A stretch of DNA of 64,000 nt from Paenibacillus plantarum (GCF_013141695.1 NZ_WHNY01000020.1:1-64000), one strand, 5' to 3'. Shown: positions 1-10,307, counted from the first letter of the stretch. Numbers and translations are program-made. The notes: generated by a model from the sequence alone, not told the origin.

Positions 1-150
1 ATCAGCTCATTCGAATGCAAGAACTTTTTTTAAGTTTCTTTCGATTCTTTCGATTCTCTCGTTCTTTCGTTCGACCGCCGAAGCGACAAGGAGTAATATA
101 ACAAATCCTCCAAAGGATTGCAAGTTTTTTCGACATGGAAATAAACGGAA
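1..150. other. non-coding left edge with TTTCGATTC repeats
   Basis: No gene is visible here. Positions 35-75 are pyrimidine-rich with the short direct repeat TTTCGATTC. A small hairpin (AATCCT at 104-109, AGGATT at 114-119) is followed by a T-run at 125-130 and could be a weak plus-strand terminator for something left of the window. I do not recognise the element. Confidence 0.3.
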
Positions 151-153
151 TAT

Positions 154-185
154 AAAAAGGCCCTGGTACAGATGTACCAGAGCCC
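154..185 (-). terminator. intrinsic terminator after pbuG
   Basis: On the minus strand the arms GGCTCTGGTACA and TGTACCAGGGCC form a long stem followed by TTTTTATA, just after the permease stop codon. Confidence 0.75.
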
Positions 186-194
186 TACTTTATT

Positions 195-1604
195 TTAACC
201 TTGGCTTCCAATAAAGACGTATCGAGCAATAATTAGAAGGGCTAGAATCCACATTAACCAGTGGACGCTGTATTTCTTCTCACTTTTGCCACCTAAATTA
301 GCTGCTGTAGCTAGAACCACATAAGTCACGATTCCGAAGGAAATTCCGTTCGCAATGTTGTATGTGAAAGGCATCAATACAAGTGTAAGGAACGCTGGGA
401 TTGCAACAACGAAGTCTTGGAAGTCGATTTCTTTAATGGATTGAACCATGAGAACACCAACAACAATCAACGCTGCCGCAGTCGCGGAACCTGGAATCAA
501 CATAGCAATTGGCGCCAAGAACAGAGCTAGCAAGAAACATACGCCTGTCGTTACAGCCGTTAGACCTGTACGTCCACCCTCTGCTACACCTGCCGCACTC
601 TCTACGAATGCTGTTACTGTACTTGTTCCGACTAATGCACCGCCGCTAACACCGATCGCATCAACGAACATCGCTTTACCTACACGTTTGTTACCTTCTT
701 CTTTGTTCTTCATAATACCTGCACGAGAAGCTGTCCCTACCATTGTACCGAAAGTATCGAACAACTCAACGAAAGTAAATGTAGCAATGACAGAAACAAT
801 CCCTGTCGTCATAATGCCCGCGAAATCAAAATCAGCAAAACGCAGCTTGGACATATCGGGTACCCATGTTGTTTTGTCACTTGTTAATGTACCTAGATCC
901 ACCATACCCATGAAATAACCAACAACCGTTGTTGCAAGAATTCCGAACAAGATTGCGCCACGAACACGAAGCACCATTAAGATGGAGATCAATAGAATAC
1001 CTACGATGGTTAAAATAACACCTTTATTCTCTAATGAACCTAGATGAAAGATCGTTTCAAACGAAAGAACTTCTGTATACTGATGTGCTTTAATATCACT
1101 ACCTGCTTCAACTGCAACGCTGAGAATGCCGCTGTTCTTAAAACCGATCATGGCAATAAACAACCCAATCCCTACTGTGATCGCATGCTTCAAGCTATCT
1201 GGGATAGCGACTAGAAGCATTTGACGAACTTTCGTAACCGTTAGGATGATAAAGATTATCCCGGAGATAAACACGGCCGTGAGTGCCATCGAAAACGTAA
1301 ATTTACCTTGTGAGGTCAAAATAATCGTCGCGAAGTACGCATTCAAGCCCATTCCCGGTGCTAGTGCCACAGGAAAGTTTACGAAAAGCCCCATTGCAAT
1401 CGTCATCACGCCCGCTGCAATCGCTGTTGCTAAGAAAATGGAAGTCCAGTCTCCGCCAGTTGCCCCTGATTTAAATGCACTTAATACGTCTGGATTTACC
1501 GCAAGGATGTAAGCCATAGTCATGAACGTCGTAATCCCCGCCATGATTTCTGTTCTTACCGTGGTGCCATTTTGTTTCAATTTAAAAAAACGATCCAAAT
1601 CCAT
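195..1604 (-). CDS. pbuG: NCS2-family purine (guanine/hypoxanthine) permease
   Basis: A 469-residue polytopic membrane protein that should import purine bases by proton symport. The start is read as MDLDRFFKLK, with TAGGAGGAG a few bases upstream; an in-frame extension to 1694 would run through the riboswitch terminator and is not coding. The sequence is rich in Gly/Ala/Val hydrophobic segments and has the AzgA/PbuG-like N-terminus (TEIMAGITTFMTMAY) and the conserved TFVELFDTFGTMVG and ESAAGVAEGGRTG stretches. Control by a guanine-class riboswitch directly upstream, and guaA nearby in the order known from Bacillus subtilis guaA-pbuG, both support guanine/hypoxanthine as substrate. The exact base specificity (PbuG versus PbuO type) is inference. 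Confidence 0.88.
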   Translation of the reverse strand: MDLDRFFKLKQNGTTVRTEIMAGITTFMTMAYILAVNPDVLSAFKSGATGGDWTSIFLATAIAAGVMTIAMGLFVNFPVALAPGMGLNAYFATIILTSQGKFTFSMALTAVFISGIIFIILTVTKVRQMLLVAIPDSLKHAITVGIGLFIAMIGFKNSGILSVAVEAGSDIKAHQYTEVLSFETIFHLGSLENKGVILTIVGILLISILMVLRVRGAILFGILATTVVGYFMGMVDLGTLTSDKTTWVPDMSKLRFADFDFAGIMTTGIVSVIATFTFVELFDTFGTMVGTASRAGIMKNKEEGNKRVGKAMFVDAIGVSGGALVGTSTVTAFVESAAGVAEGGRTGLTAVTTGVCFLLALFLAPIAMLIPGSATAAALIVVGVLMVQSIKEIDFQDFVVAIPAFLTLVLMPFTYNIANGISFGIVTYVVLATAANLGGKSEKKYSVHWLMWILALLIIARYVFIGSQG

Positions 1605-1640
1605 TTTCCTACTCCTCCTAAGCGAATGGTGGGGAACAGC

Positions 1641-1673
1641 AAAAAACCCGGAATCATGTTGCCTGATTCCGGG
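1641..1673 (-). terminator. riboswitch expression-platform terminator
   Basis: Minus strand: CCCGGAATCA, a 7-base loop, TGATTCCGGG, then TTTTTT. It lies between the purine aptamer and the pbuG start, 37 bases before the ATG, so it is the expected transcription-off hairpin when ligand is bound. Confidence 0.85.
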
Positions 1674-1752
1674 TACGAAAAAGGAGCCGTCCATATGAGG
1701 GCTGCCTTCAATATGTGAAGTCGCACGTAAAAACTCATACGGAAACCGTTCC

Positions 1753-1826
1753 TTTTTTTCGTAGCCAGATCATTTGCGGTGATCTCGTAGAAACTCCCAG
1801 GCCAATTCCCGAGATTATACGAAAAA
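1753..1826 (-). ncRNA. purine riboswitch aptamer, guanine class
   Basis: Minus strand. P1 pairs TTTTTCGTA with TACGAAAAA. The core carries TATAATC and the hallmark GGGAGTTTCTAC, P3 is AGATCA/TGATCT with a CCGCAAA loop, and J3/1 reads GGCTACG. The base matching the specificity position (C74 in the xpt numbering) is C, which in this family means guanine/hypoxanthine rather than adenine. The terminator downstream makes it an OFF switch. Family knowledge plus direct reading; ligand not tested. Confidence 0.9.
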
Positions 1827-1843
1827 CTGTTATCCAATTTCAT

Positions 1844-1872
1844 ATTCTAGTGAACATTTGATCTAGTGTCAA
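1844..1872 (-). promoter_or_regulatory. sigma-A promoter of pbuG riboswitch transcript
   Basis: Minus strand TTGACA (1872-1867), 17-base spacer, TAGAAT (1849-1844). The predicted start of transcription falls about 10 bases before the aptamer. Confidence 0.8.
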
Positions 1873-1873
1873 C

Positions 1874-1925
1874 AAAAAAGACGAACATTATACGGGTAAA
1901 GATTCCCATATCGTTCGTCTTTTTC
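1874..1925. terminator. bidirectional terminator
   Basis: AAAAAAGACGAAC at 1874-1886 pairs with GTTCGTCTTTTTC at 1913-1925. It closes the DUF1304 gene on the minus strand and separates it from pbuG. Confidence 0.75.
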
Positions 1926-1972
1926 TAGTTTACTTTCATATTCCCATTCAATGGCAATCATCGCCGATTTCG

Positions 1973-2335
1973 CTAGGTAAGAAGGACGAAAACAAGCGCT
2001 ACAAGAGCAGGCAATCCCTGCACAAGCAGAATTGATTTCTTGGCGGTGGCGCCTCCAAACACGGCTGCAACAAGTACACAAACGAGGAAGAAAATCTCGA
2101 TCGATCGCCCGACCGCAGCATCCGGATGGACAAGGCCCCACACAAGACCTGCTGCCAGAAAACCATTGTACAGTCCTTGATTGGCAGCTAAACTCTTCGT
2201 GATCTGAGCATTCTCTTTCGTCATACCGAAAGACTTCATCGCGCGTGGTGTTGTCCACAAGAACATTTCCAACACTAGGATATACACATGCTCAAGCGCA
2301 ACAAGTCCGACCAAAATCATTGCAATCATTGCCAT
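1973..2335 (-). CDS. DUF1304 family membrane protein
   Basis: A 120-residue protein with about four hydrophobic segments, matching what I remember of the DUF1304 (YqjF-like) family of small integral membrane proteins of unknown function: the N-terminal VGLVALEHVYILVLEMF and the central NQGLYNGFLAAGLVWG are typical. The start at 2335 is supported by GGGAGGAAAAG. It sits between guaA and pbuG but has terminators on both sides, so it looks like an independent unit inserted into a purine gene neighbourhood. No function can be assigned. Confidence 0.8.
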   Translation of the reverse strand: MAMIAMILVGLVALEHVYILVLEMFLWTTPRAMKSFGMTKENAQITKSLAANQGLYNGFLAAGLVWGLVHPDAAVGRSIEIFFLVCVLVAAVFGGATAKKSILLVQGLPALVALVFVLLT

Positions 2336-2416
2336 AACTTTTCCTCCCGTGGTACTCCAATTTATTAGGTGTTCCTACTAATGTAACATATTTATCCAAT
2401 CAATTCGTTCAAAATA

Positions 2417-2459
2417 AAAGACTCTCTTCCAGCTGGTCTACAGCTCAAAGAGAGTCTTT
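2417..2459 (-). terminator. terminator after guaA
   Basis: AAAGACTCTCTT and AAAGAGAGTCTTTC flank an inner AGCTG/CAGCT stem; followed on the minus strand by a T-rich tract. Confidence 0.7.
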
Positions 2460-2493
2460 CTTTCACACTATTGGTGTTGATTAAACTGCCAAT

Positions 2494-4032
2494 CTATTCC
2501 CACTCAATCGTAGCTGGCGGCTTGGACGTAATGTCGTATACGATACGATTCACGTTCTCAACCTCGTTAACGATACGTACGGAAATCTTCTCAAGCACAT
2601 CCCACGGGATACGAGCCCAGTCAGCAGTCATACCATCGATGGATGTTACTGCGCGGATACCTACTGTATAGGAGTATGTTCTAGCATCGCCCATAACGCC
2701 TACACTCTTCATGCCTGGAAGTGCCGTGAAGTACTGCCAGATCTCGCGATCTAGGCCTGCCTTCGCGATTTCTTCGTGCAGGATAGCATCGGATTCACGA
2801 ACAATTTTCAGCTTATCCTCGGTAACTTCACCTAGAACACGGATCGCTAGACCAGGACCTGGGAATGGCTGTCTCCATACGATTGCAGAAGGTAGACCAC
2901 ACTCTTCGCCGACTTTACGAACTTCGTCTTTGAATAGTGTTTTCAATGGTTCGATCAGCTTGAACTTCATATCCTTAGGCAGACCGCCAACGTTATGATG
3001 CGATTTGATCGTTTGCGCAGTAGCTGTACCACTTTCTACGATATCGGTATACAACGTGCCTTGCGCCAAGTAAGTAAAGTCGTCAAACTTGCTGGACTCT
3101 TCTTCAAACACGCGAATGAATTCGGTGCCGATGATTTTACGTTTTTGCTCTGGATCCGCAACGCCAGCTAATTTGCCCAAGAAGCGATCTTTCGCATCGA
3201 TTTTGACAACTTTCATATCAAATTTGCCGACGAACGTTTCCATAACGCTTTCGCCTTCATTATGACGCAGCAAGCCATGGTCAATGAACATACATGTCAA
3301 TTGCGCGCCGATTGCTTTGTGAAGCAAGATCGCAACAACGGAGGAATCAACGCCGCCGCTTAATGCGCATAGCACTTTTTTATCGCCAACTTCTGCACGA
3401 AGTTCTTTAATCATATCTTCCACGAAGGATGACATCGTCCAATCGCCGACACAACCACACACTTCGTAGATGAAGTTGTGAATCATTTCGTTACCCTGAA
3501 CTGAATGACGAACCTCTGGGTGGAACTGGACGGCATGGATTTTGCGATCACGGTTGCTCATTGCAGCAATTGGAAGTGACTCTGTGCTAGCTTCAACAAC
3601 AAAACCTTCAGGTAGAACGGAAACATGGTCACCATGACTCATCCATACCGTTTGTTTCGCCTCTAGGCCTTTGACTAACGGGCTTTGGTTCGAGAACTCA
3701 AGATCTGCTTTCCCGTATTCACGCGTATGTGCGCGTTCAACTTTCCCGTTCAATTGGTGGGCAATCAACTGCATGCCATAGCAAATGCCTAAGATTGGAA
3801 TACCCAAATCGAAAATGCCAGCATCAACCGAAGGAGCTCCTTCGCCATAAACACTTGCAGGTCCGCCGGAGAACACGATCCCCTTAGGGTTAATCTCACG
3901 AATTTTATCAACCGTTGTATTGTGCGGCAGCAATTCGCTGTAAACGCCTAAATCACGGATTCGTCTAGCAATCAGTTGGTTATATTGGCCTCCAAAATCT
4001 AAAACAACGATCAATTCACTTGGTTTACTCAT
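2494..4032 (-). CDS. guaA: GMP synthase (glutamine-hydrolysing)
   Basis: 512 residues, the usual full length. It converts XMP to GMP using ATP and glutamine in the cytoplasm. The N-terminal class I amidotransferase domain has nucleophile C84 in GICYGMQ and the partner His171/Glu173 in FHPEV. The ATP-pyrophosphatase P-loop SGGVDS is at 225-230. The C-terminus KPPATIEWE is the conserved dimerisation/XMP-binding tail. AGGAGGTCGGAT precedes the ATG. It lies 111 bases downstream of the transglutaminase gene in the same direction; the gap contains an inverted repeat (4098-4129) but no clear terminator T-run. Confidence 0.98.
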   Translation of the reverse strand: MSKPSELIVVLDFGGQYNQLIARRIRDLGVYSELLPHNTTVDKIREINPKGIVFSGGPASVYGEGAPSVDAGIFDLGIPILGICYGMQLIAHQLNGKVERAHTREYGKADLEFSNQSPLVKGLEAKQTVWMSHGDHVSVLPEGFVVEASTESLPIAAMSNRDRKIHAVQFHPEVRHSVQGNEMIHNFIYEVCGCVGDWTMSSFVEDMIKELRAEVGDKKVLCALSGGVDSSVVAILLHKAIGAQLTCMFIDHGLLRHNEGESVMETFVGKFDMKVVKIDAKDRFLGKLAGVADPEQKRKIIGTEFIRVFEEESSKFDDFTYLAQGTLYTDIVESGTATAQTIKSHHNVGGLPKDMKFKLIEPLKTLFKDEVRKVGEECGLPSAIVWRQPFPGPGLAIRVLGEVTEDKLKIVRESDAILHEEIAKAGLDREIWQYFTALPGMKSVGVMGDARTYSYTVGIRAVTSIDGMTADWARIPWDVLEKISVRIVNEVENVNRIVYDITSKPPATIEWE

Positions 4033-4097
4033 ATCCGACCTCCTAGATTCATAGCGATTGAAGATGGGGTAGAACCCTTGTCCACTTACCGCTATTT

Positions 4098-4129
4098 CTA
4101 GGTACTAATTTTAAACATTAGGCACCTAG
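4098..4129. promoter_or_regulatory. inverted repeat in the guaA leader
   Basis: CTAGGTACTAAT (4098-4109) and ATTAGGCACCTAG (4117-4129) form a near-perfect dyad around TTTAAAC. On the minus strand it is not followed by a T-run, so an operator or leader hairpin is more likely than a terminator. Function unknown. Confidence 0.4.
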
Positions 4130-4143
4130 GATGTAAAGGGGAT

Positions 4144-6522
4144 TTAATGTGTCTTTTGAATGGCTTTCCAAATCGCTGTAATTTCCCGCTTCGAATAGGC
4201 AAAAGCACGCGCCGGATCGTAGCGGACACTTTCATAGATGTGAGCGAAAGCCATCAGTGCCTGTTGCTGCCCTTGATGGGTTACCTGGAGATTCATGACA
4301 TATTCGCGAACCGTTTGATTGGCAGGCTTTACACCGTATTTGCGGAAAAGCTGTCTCCATAATCGATCCATAAACGGCGTCAACGGATGTTGCTGATTAG
4401 GAGATCCATTGTTGTAACTTGAGAACTCCACCGTTCTGCGCAACAAGTATCCTTGACGTCTTAGTAAGACATATAGACCAACAAGTAAACAGATACTGCA
4501 AATAAGAACAAAAACGGTACTCTTATAAGCCTTTACTAATTGAATGAGATTATTCTTCATCGTGTGCAACCATTCACTCGATTTGAAAATGACGGATTTC
4601 GTCACCGGTGTATTCGTAAGGGAAGCGGTCATCCCCAGCTGCTCCATGGTTGCTGTCGTTAACAGATCTCTAGGCTGATCGACGGATATTCCTGAGAAAC
4701 CAGGTGTCGGCTCGAATGGCACCCATCCCATCGAAGGGAAATAGACTTCAACCCAAGAGTGCGCATCTTGATTGCGGACAACTACCTCGAGCAGCCCATT
4801 ATCATCGGTGGCGTCTACTGTTCCTTGAGCATACCCCTTTACCCACCGAGCGGGTACACCGACAGAACGTAGCATAACCACCATGGCCGTGGAAAAATGA
4901 TCACAATACCCTGTTCGATCTACGAACAGGAAATGACTGACGAAATCTTCGCTGCGGCTGGGATTGGTCGGCTTTTCGAGACTGTACGGAAAGGTTTGGC
5001 TCAAATATTGCTCGATCGCTACTGCTTTGGCATACGGCGTCAACCGATTTTCGGTAACTTGCTCGGCTGTGCTTCGCACGGTCCGCGGCAATGACTCTGG
5101 CAATTGCAAGTATTCCCGCGTGATTTCTTCTGGATAAGGTGCGATATCTGTATTCAAGAGGTCAGGATTTTCTTTAATGGGTTGCACGGTGATTTTGTAA
5201 TAGGAAAGAGGGTCAGCGATCTCCGGCAAGGTCGTTAAGCCACTCGTTTCGGAAGTTAGCACATTCCAAGATGGAATAGGCTTCCCTTTTTCACTCAGTA
5301 GCATATCAATGCTCCGCAGCCCACCACCTACGAATAATTGCTTATTCGCCGCCTTCTCATTCATTAAAATCTCCTGCACAATGACTGGAGCAGTCGCCGA
5401 TGAACTAGAGGCCACGAAAGGTTCTAGATTTTGCGTAGGCTGGGTCCAGCCTTTGCCATCGTAGAAACTTTTGGATTCGCCGCGCCAGTAAGTGAGTTCA
5501 GAGGTTTTGGCCGTAAACACTGGTGAAGTGTCCACTTGGAGTGGACCGCCTAAGGACGTATCGTTCTGGCCATACCCAGAAGTCGCCACAGCTGGGCTTA
5601 CTCCCGTCTCCTCCTCATAGAGCTCAAACAAACGATCATACCAGTGCGCCCAGCTTACTGGCTTCATCAAAGGCTCGGACTCGGTTTGCTTAGCCGACAA
5701 CCAACCAACGCCAGACAACATACCAACGACGATCAAACTGACGACCAGCCATTGTAAATAATTACGTGAACGCACAGTTGTCACGCGATAGGTCTGTTCG
5801 ATTCTTGAGAGATTAAGAAGAGCCATCAGAAGCAACCCATAACCTAATGTGCGTATGATTCCTTGTACGGTATCCGCCCCAAATACGAGCTGTATACCTA
5901 CGAGATAGATCAAGGTAGCCATCACAAACCAAAGACTATGCTGTCTTTGGAGCATTAGAGCTTGAACAACCGAAAGCAGTAATGCCCAACCCATTAGAAA
6001 CAGGAGCGTGCGCATTTCACCGCTGATCAGATCAAAATGAGCCTGTACGATATAGACAAAATCTTGCGCAAGCGTTCTCACCAACGAGAGGATCCACCCT
6101 CCAGCAAGTAAGGTCTCGTGGTTAAACATATATCCGATAAAAACCACAATTATGCTGCACTTTGCCAGCCATCCCCAACCATAAGGGACTCGGAAGCAAT
6201 CCAGTGCAAGACACAGTGCAAACACAACAAGTATCGGTCCAATTCGGATCAACTCATCGCCCATCCAAGCCAAAGGTCGCAGCCATTCCGAGAGAAGGAG
6301 AAAGAGCAGCAGGGTGATGAGACCATCTCGGAAGAGACTATTAGGTTGAGGCGGCAGGCTGTCTGCGCGGAAGATGAGTTTGGACGGGTTGTGGGATGAT
6401 GTGTCTGGGTGGGATGGATTGGTTTGTGGATTGCTTAAGGGTGAAGTGCCTTGGTGCTTCTTAAAAAAGTGCGAAGTGCGAGAGCGCGCGTGCAGCCCGC
6501 GGCGAGGTTCAAGCGGTTGCAT
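4144..6522 (-). CDS. membrane transglutaminase-like protein (YebA type)
   Basis: 792 residues. The ATG at 6522 is chosen because AAGGAGGTG lies 6 bases upstream; this overlaps the DUF58 stop by 14 bases. About six transmembrane segments in residues 65-275 (DUF3488-type), an extracytoplasmic part, then a transglutaminase core with C540 in [11 protein letters not shown]588 in [10 protein letters not shown] and Glu604 in WVPFEPT (many relatives have Asp at the third position), a further TM segment near 670 and a C-terminal DUF4129-like cytoplasmic tail. With the neighbouring DUF58 and MoxR genes it forms a conserved three-gene set believed to act as an envelope protein assembly or processing unit. 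Substrate unknown. Confidence 0.88.
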   Translation of the reverse strand: MQPLEPRRGLHARSRTSHFFKKHQGTSPLSNPQTNPSHPDTSSHNPSKLIFRADSLPPQPNSLFRDGLITLLLFLLLSEWLRPLAWMGDELIRIGPILVVFALCLALDCFRVPYGWGWLAKCSIIVVFIGYMFNHETLLAGGWILSLVRTLAQDFVYIVQAHFDLISGEMRTLLFLMGWALLLSVVQALMLQRQHSLWFVMATLIYLVGIQLVFGADTVQGIIRTLGYGLLLMALLNLSRIEQTYRVTTVRSRNYLQWLVVSLIVVGMLSGVGWLSAKQTESEPLMKPVSWAHWYDRLFELYEEETGVSPAVATSGYGQNDTSLGGPLQVDTSPVFTAKTSELTYWRGESKSFYDGKGWTQPTQNLEPFVASSSSATAPVIVQEILMNEKAANKQLFVGGGLRSIDMLLSEKGKPIPSWNVLTSETSGLTTLPEIADPLSYYKITVQPIKENPDLLNTDIAPYPEEITREYLQLPESLPRTVRSTAEQVTENRLTPYAKAVAIEQYLSQTFPYSLEKPTNPSRSEDFVSHFLFVDRTGYCDHFSTAMVVMLRSVGVPARWVKGYAQGTVDATDDNGLLEVVVRNQDAHSWVEVYFPSMGWVPFEPTPGFSGISVDQPRDLLTTATMEQLGMTASLTNTPVTKSVIFKSSEWLHTMKNNLIQLVKAYKSTVFVLICSICLLVGLYVLLRRQGYLLRRTVEFSSYNNGSPNQQHPLTPFMDRLWRQLFRKYGVKPANQTVREYVMNLQVTHQGQQQALMAFAHIYESVRYDPARAFAYSKREITAIWKAIQKTH

Positions 6523-7720
6523 CCGCAACACCTCCTTGCCTTGGCCACTGGCTCTGCGGATGCGGCACTTCCGTGAAGCTGCAGCCTGCGGCCTGCAGCT
6601 GGGAAGCCCCCTCTCGCTCTGCGACCGAGAGGGAAGGCCGCGCGTGCACGTAGATCACGTGCACGGCTCGGCGCCTGGTGCCGCTATCTGCGATCGCGCG
6701 CACCAGCGCCACATCCAGCGTCGATGTGATGCACAGCATCGACGCATGCAGCGGCAAGTCTGCCGCCTCTTTCCTGACGAGGTCAGGAAAGGACAGGGCG
6801 GGCTTGCCGCCAACGCTCGCGAGTACTTCGTACGCGAGCGTCAGATCGGGGCGAATCGTCGGCGCGATTCGCCTTGCGTTAGAGGAGCTGCAGGCGAAGC
6901 CGCAGCTCTCTCGCCCACTGGCGGCGGCTTCGAAGAACCCCGCCGCGAGGGCGACGCCCTTCTCCAGCAGCGGCTGTGCCGCTTCTGCTGGGCCCGCCGC
7001 AGGCGTGACATCGAGCAGCAGCATCCACTTCGTGGAGGCGGCCTGCTCGGGTTCTTTGGTCATCAGACGGCTCAGGCGAGCCGTCGATTTCCAGTGGATG
7101 CGGTGATACGGATCACCGCTGACGTAATCGCGAACGGAGCTGATCAGCGGCGTTTCGCCCTTGGAACTAAGGGTTGTTGAGCCTTCCTCCGATTGAAAGG
7201 TCATCCCGCTTCGTTCCAATGCATCCGGTCGTGGATACACAACATAACGCTGCAAATCTTCCCTCTGTACTCTGCGAAGCGCGAAACCAAAGAGGTCCCC
7301 TGCCGCAGCTTCAAAATGAGCAAAACGGTAACTGCCTCGCATGAGATGGGTCATTTTGTAAGGCAGCAGAATCGACTTCTGAAACCAAGGGAAAAGCAGC
7401 TTGCTGTACGTCAGCTTTCTCCCATTTCCTTCATGGATCCAAGTTTCTTTCAACAGCAGCCACGGCATTGGAACCCAGGAACGATGCTGGATCTCCAGCA
7501 CGATCGTTACATCTTCACCTGCGAGAAACACGTCACCTGACAGGCGCCGATTCAAGTTCAAACCTTTCAGCGCAAATACATAAAATAGTCCTGCCTGTAT
7601 CCAGATCAACGATAAACAAATACCAAGATACCACGCAGCGAATCCACCTTGGCGATAAGCCAAATAGATCACCAACACACAACTTACCAGCAATAGCGTC
7701 GTCTTCCCCCAGCTTTTCAT
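6509..7720 (-). CDS. DUF58 domain protein (YeaD type)
   Basis: 403 residues starting at [16 protein letters not shown] lies 6 bases before this ATG, ten bases past the moxR stop, whereas longer in-frame starts would overlap moxR without a ribosome site. Two N-terminal membrane segments (about 5-50) are followed by a beta-rich region and the DUF58 signature [20 protein letters not shown], a von Willebrand-A-like fold. Partner of the MoxR ATPase upstream and the transglutaminase downstream. The last third (about 6510-7050) is strikingly GC-rich with many self-complementary runs compared with the flanking genes. Confidence 0.88.
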   Translation of the reverse strand: MKSWGKTTLLLVSCVLVIYLAYRQGGFAAWYLGICLSLIWIQAGLFYVFALKGLNLNRRLSGDVFLAGEDVTIVLEIQHRSWVPMPWLLLKETWIHEGNGRKLTYSKLLFPWFQKSILLPYKMTHLMRGSYRFAHFEAAAGDLFGFALRRVQREDLQRYVVYPRPDALERSGMTFQSEEGSTTLSSKGETPLISSVRDYVSGDPYHRIHWKSTARLSRLMTKEPEQAASTKWMLLLDVTPAAGPAEAAQPLLEKGVALAAGFFEAAASGRESCGFACSSSNARRIAPTIRPDLTLAYEVLASVGGKPALSFPDLVRKEAADLPLHASMLCITSTLDVALVRAIADSGTRRRAVHVIYVHARPSLSVAEREGASQLQAAGCSFTEVPHPQSQWPRQGGVADATA

Positions 7721-7730
7721 GTCATGTCCC

Positions 7731-8708
7731 CTACTTCGCTGTGACATAACGGAGAACTGGTGTTTGCATACCATCTAATAAACCCTGAAGTATGAGATCT
7801 GCCGAACGGCCCATCATGCGCGCATCCGAAGTGAGAATAAGCCGGTGTGTCCACACAGGTAAAACCAAATCCTTAATATCATCCGGAACAACAAAGGTTC
7901 TCCCTTTCACATAAGCAGCCGTTTGTGCAGCACGCATCAACGCATAAGACGCCCTCGGACTTGCACCTATGTAAAAATCAGCATGATCTCGCGTCGCTAA
8001 AGCTAAGCGAACGATGAAATCTTTTAACGTATTATCCACATGGACCATGACCGCTTCCTTCTGCAATTGCACAAACTCATCCTGTACAATCACCGGTTTC
8101 AAGCTTTCCAAGGGGTGTCGATCCTGCAAGCGATCCAACATCAGAATCTCTTGATCATGCGTTGGATAGCCAAGTGAAAGCTTCATCATAAACCGGTCCA
8201 TCTGCGCTTCCGGCAGCGCGTACGTGCCTTCATAATCCATCGGATTTTGCGTCGCGATGACGACGAAGGGCTTCGGCAACTCATAACTTGTGCCGTCAAT
8301 GGTCACTCGTTTTTCTTCCATCGCTTCAAGGAAAGCTGACTGCGTCTTCGGGGATGTCCGATTACATTCGTCTGCAAGTACGACAGACGTCATTAATGGC
8401 CCTGGCCGAAACTCAAACTCATTGCTTTTGACATTAAAAACAGAAACACCGGTCACATCCGAAGGAAGCAAATCTGGCGTACATTGAATTCTCTTAAACT
8501 CGCAACCGATCGTTTTGGCTAACGCGCGTGCTAGCATAGTTTTGCCTACACCAGGAACGTCCTCTAGCAGTAGATGCCCGCCGCTCAACATCGCGATAAA
8601 AGCTTTCTCTATCGTTTCTCTTTTGCCAACTATCACTTTCTCTACGTTCATGATCATCCGTTCCACAAGAGGCTGCGGTTGATCGAATATTCGGGTTTTC
8701 GATGCCAT
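7731..8708 (-). CDS. MoxR-family AAA+ ATPase (YeaC type)
   Basis: 325 residues. Walker A GVGKTMLA near residue 50, Walker B VVLADECNRTSP near 110, sensor 1 VVIATQNPMDYEGTYALPEAQ near 150 and the arginine-finger/sensor 2 region SPRASYALM. AAAGGAGG is spaced 10 bases from ATG 8708; a TTG two codons upstream is possible but too close to the site. Heads the moxR-DUF58-transglutaminase(-guaA) cluster. MoxR proteins act as chaperone-like ATPases for VWA-type partners, here presumably the DUF58 protein. Confidence 0.93.
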   Translation of the reverse strand: MASKTRIFDQPQPLVERMIMNVEKVIVGKRETIEKAFIAMLSGGHLLLEDVPGVGKTMLARALAKTIGCEFKRIQCTPDLLPSDVTGVSVFNVKSNEFEFRPGPLMTSVVLADECNRTSPKTQSAFLEAMEEKRVTIDGTSYELPKPFVVIATQNPMDYEGTYALPEAQMDRFMMKLSLGYPTHDQEILMLDRLQDRHPLESLKPVIVQDEFVQLQKEAVMVHVDNTLKDFIVRLALATRDHADFYIGASPRASYALMRAAQTAAYVKGRTFVVPDDIKDLVLPVWTHRLILTSDARMMGRSADLILQGLLDGMQTPVLRYVTAK

Positions 8709-8772
8709 AGACAAGAAGCCTCCTTTATAAGGGTATGCTTCTAGTTTTTCCAGCTCTCTACTCTTTTAGACA

Positions 8773-10239
8773 TTATCCTGCCATTGCAAATAGAGAGTTT
8801 TTGAGAATTCGATTATTTTCTTTAAAAAAGTGAAGGGGACTCAGCGCCATAGAAACCTCACGGTAGTCGGGATCCATCACAGCATTCGTAATACGGCCGC
8901 CGAGTGATACGATCGTTTTGCGCAGCGGCACGATAATTTGATTATCTTGCATGTTCATATCCGCTAACGAATAAGTGGCTGTTTGCTTGCCTAAAGTGAA
9001 CAAACTAATGCTTCTATTCACAAGATCATAGTCCATATCATAAATGCCGTAATGGGCATTGGCTGTTTTCGTATCAGCCTGCCACGCCACTTTCCCACCC
9101 ATCTTCTCGATCAGATAGCGCAGAGGCAACTCTATTTGATTCGCATGCAGCTTATAAATGGAAGGTTCTATGGTAAACGTATTCCCTCCGAGTACATGAA
9201 CCTGCAACGGCAAAGCGGCTTGCTTAGCTAGAATACGCGCAGCCTCCGCTTCTTCTTCCATCTTCGCTTTCGCTTTCTCTTCAGCTTCTGCCTCAAGCTT
9301 CTGCGCGAGGCGCTTTTCCTCTGCCTGCTTCAAGAGATCCGATGGGCTCGGATGAGCGACTGCATATTGCTGCGTTTGATCTATCATCGATTGAAATTGC
9401 TTCAAATTCATGTTCCGTGACCATTTCGGCTTCGTGATGGCGAATTGTTTGGGCTTCACTTGGTCTGTCAACGTGGCAAAGGCGTATCCTAACTTTTTGT
9501 AATAGCTAATCACTTGGGGTAATACTTGGACAGAAGATTCATGCCCCGTTCCATCGTGAAACAGAATATTAATCTCGTGATCGAGAGGGGAAGCTTTCAC
9601 CGTCTGCCAAATTTCATTTACCGGCACATTCGCTCTCTTGGAGTCTCCACTGTCGACATTCCAATCCTCCATGATATAGCCTGCTTGCTCCATCAAATAA
9701 AAGTAGTAGGCGTCAAAATTCGTAGCTGTCCCACCAGGCGCTCGTACGAGTTGAGGTCGTATCCCCACGATATTTGAAATAACGTCCTCGCTGCGCTGGA
9801 TTTGGTTCCAAAAGGTTTGAAAATCACTATAAAGCTCTTTATAAACATGATTATAGGTATGATTGCCGATGGCATGACCGTCTTTTACAATTCTTTTGAG
9901 TTCAGCAGGATGCGCTTTCGCTTGTTCACCAAGTACGAAGAACGTTGCTTTAACATCTTCTTTATCTAAAATATCCAGCACCTGATTCGTCAACTTGCTA
10001 GGACCATCATCAAACGTCAGATAGACAGTAGGCTGCTCCGGTGTTACGTAAGTTCTCTCACCCTTCAGTCGCTTCCCTGCTTGAAGCTGCCCAAACGCTT
10101 CTTGTACAGATGGATCAGCTTCATTGTCCGCGGCTTTGGCCGGCATGCTGCCAACCAAGAGTGAAACTAGTAAAACAACAACCATCATGATTTGAAATCG
10201 TAGTCGTCCGTTGTTTGGGGCTTGTACCTGTGAGCGCAT
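8773..10239 (-). CDS. secreted polysaccharide deacetylase with stalk domain
   Basis: 488 residues. The start is MRSQVQAPNN, with GGAGGGATC upstream. Signal peptide to about residue 36 (AKA). NodB deacetylase domain: TFDDGP with D77/D78, metal ligands H127 and H131 in HTYNH, RAPGG and the LFHDG motif, so the zinc and catalytic residues are all present. A charged Glu/Lys/Ala-rich linker (about 310-345, probable coiled coil) leads to a C-terminal copper-amine-oxidase-N-like stalk domain (LPLRYLIEKMGGKVAW). Likely removes N-acetyl groups from peptidoglycan or another envelope glycan. The substrate is inferred from family only. Confidence 0.9.
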   Translation of the reverse strand: MRSQVQAPNNGRLRFQIMMVVVLLVSLLVGSMPAKAADNEADPSVQEAFGQLQAGKRLKGERTYVTPEQPTVYLTFDDGPSKLTNQVLDILDKEDVKATFFVLGEQAKAHPAELKRIVKDGHAIGNHTYNHVYKELYSDFQTFWNQIQRSEDVISNIVGIRPQLVRAPGGTATNFDAYYFYLMEQAGYIMEDWNVDSGDSKRANVPVNEIWQTVKASPLDHEINILFHDGTGHESSVQVLPQVISYYKKLGYAFATLTDQVKPKQFAITKPKWSRNMNLKQFQSMIDQTQQYAVAHPSPSDLLKQAEEKRLAQKLEAEAEEKAKAKMEEEAEAARILAKQAALPLQVHVLGGNTFTIEPSIYKLHANQIELPLRYLIEKMGGKVAWQADTKTANAHYGIYDMDYDLVNRSISLFTLGKQTATYSLADMNMQDNQIIVPLRKTIVSLGGRITNAVMDPDYREVSMALSPLHFFKENNRILKNSLFAMAG

Positions 10240-10307
10240 CCGATGATCCCTCCGCATGTTCTATCATTTTGACATCTGATAGATTATATGGGCGGAGGTG
10301 CGAGAGT

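Noticed and set aside
1605-1694. N-terminal extension of the purine permease
   Set aside because: It would translate the riboswitch terminator, and the ribosome site is directly before MDLDRFF.
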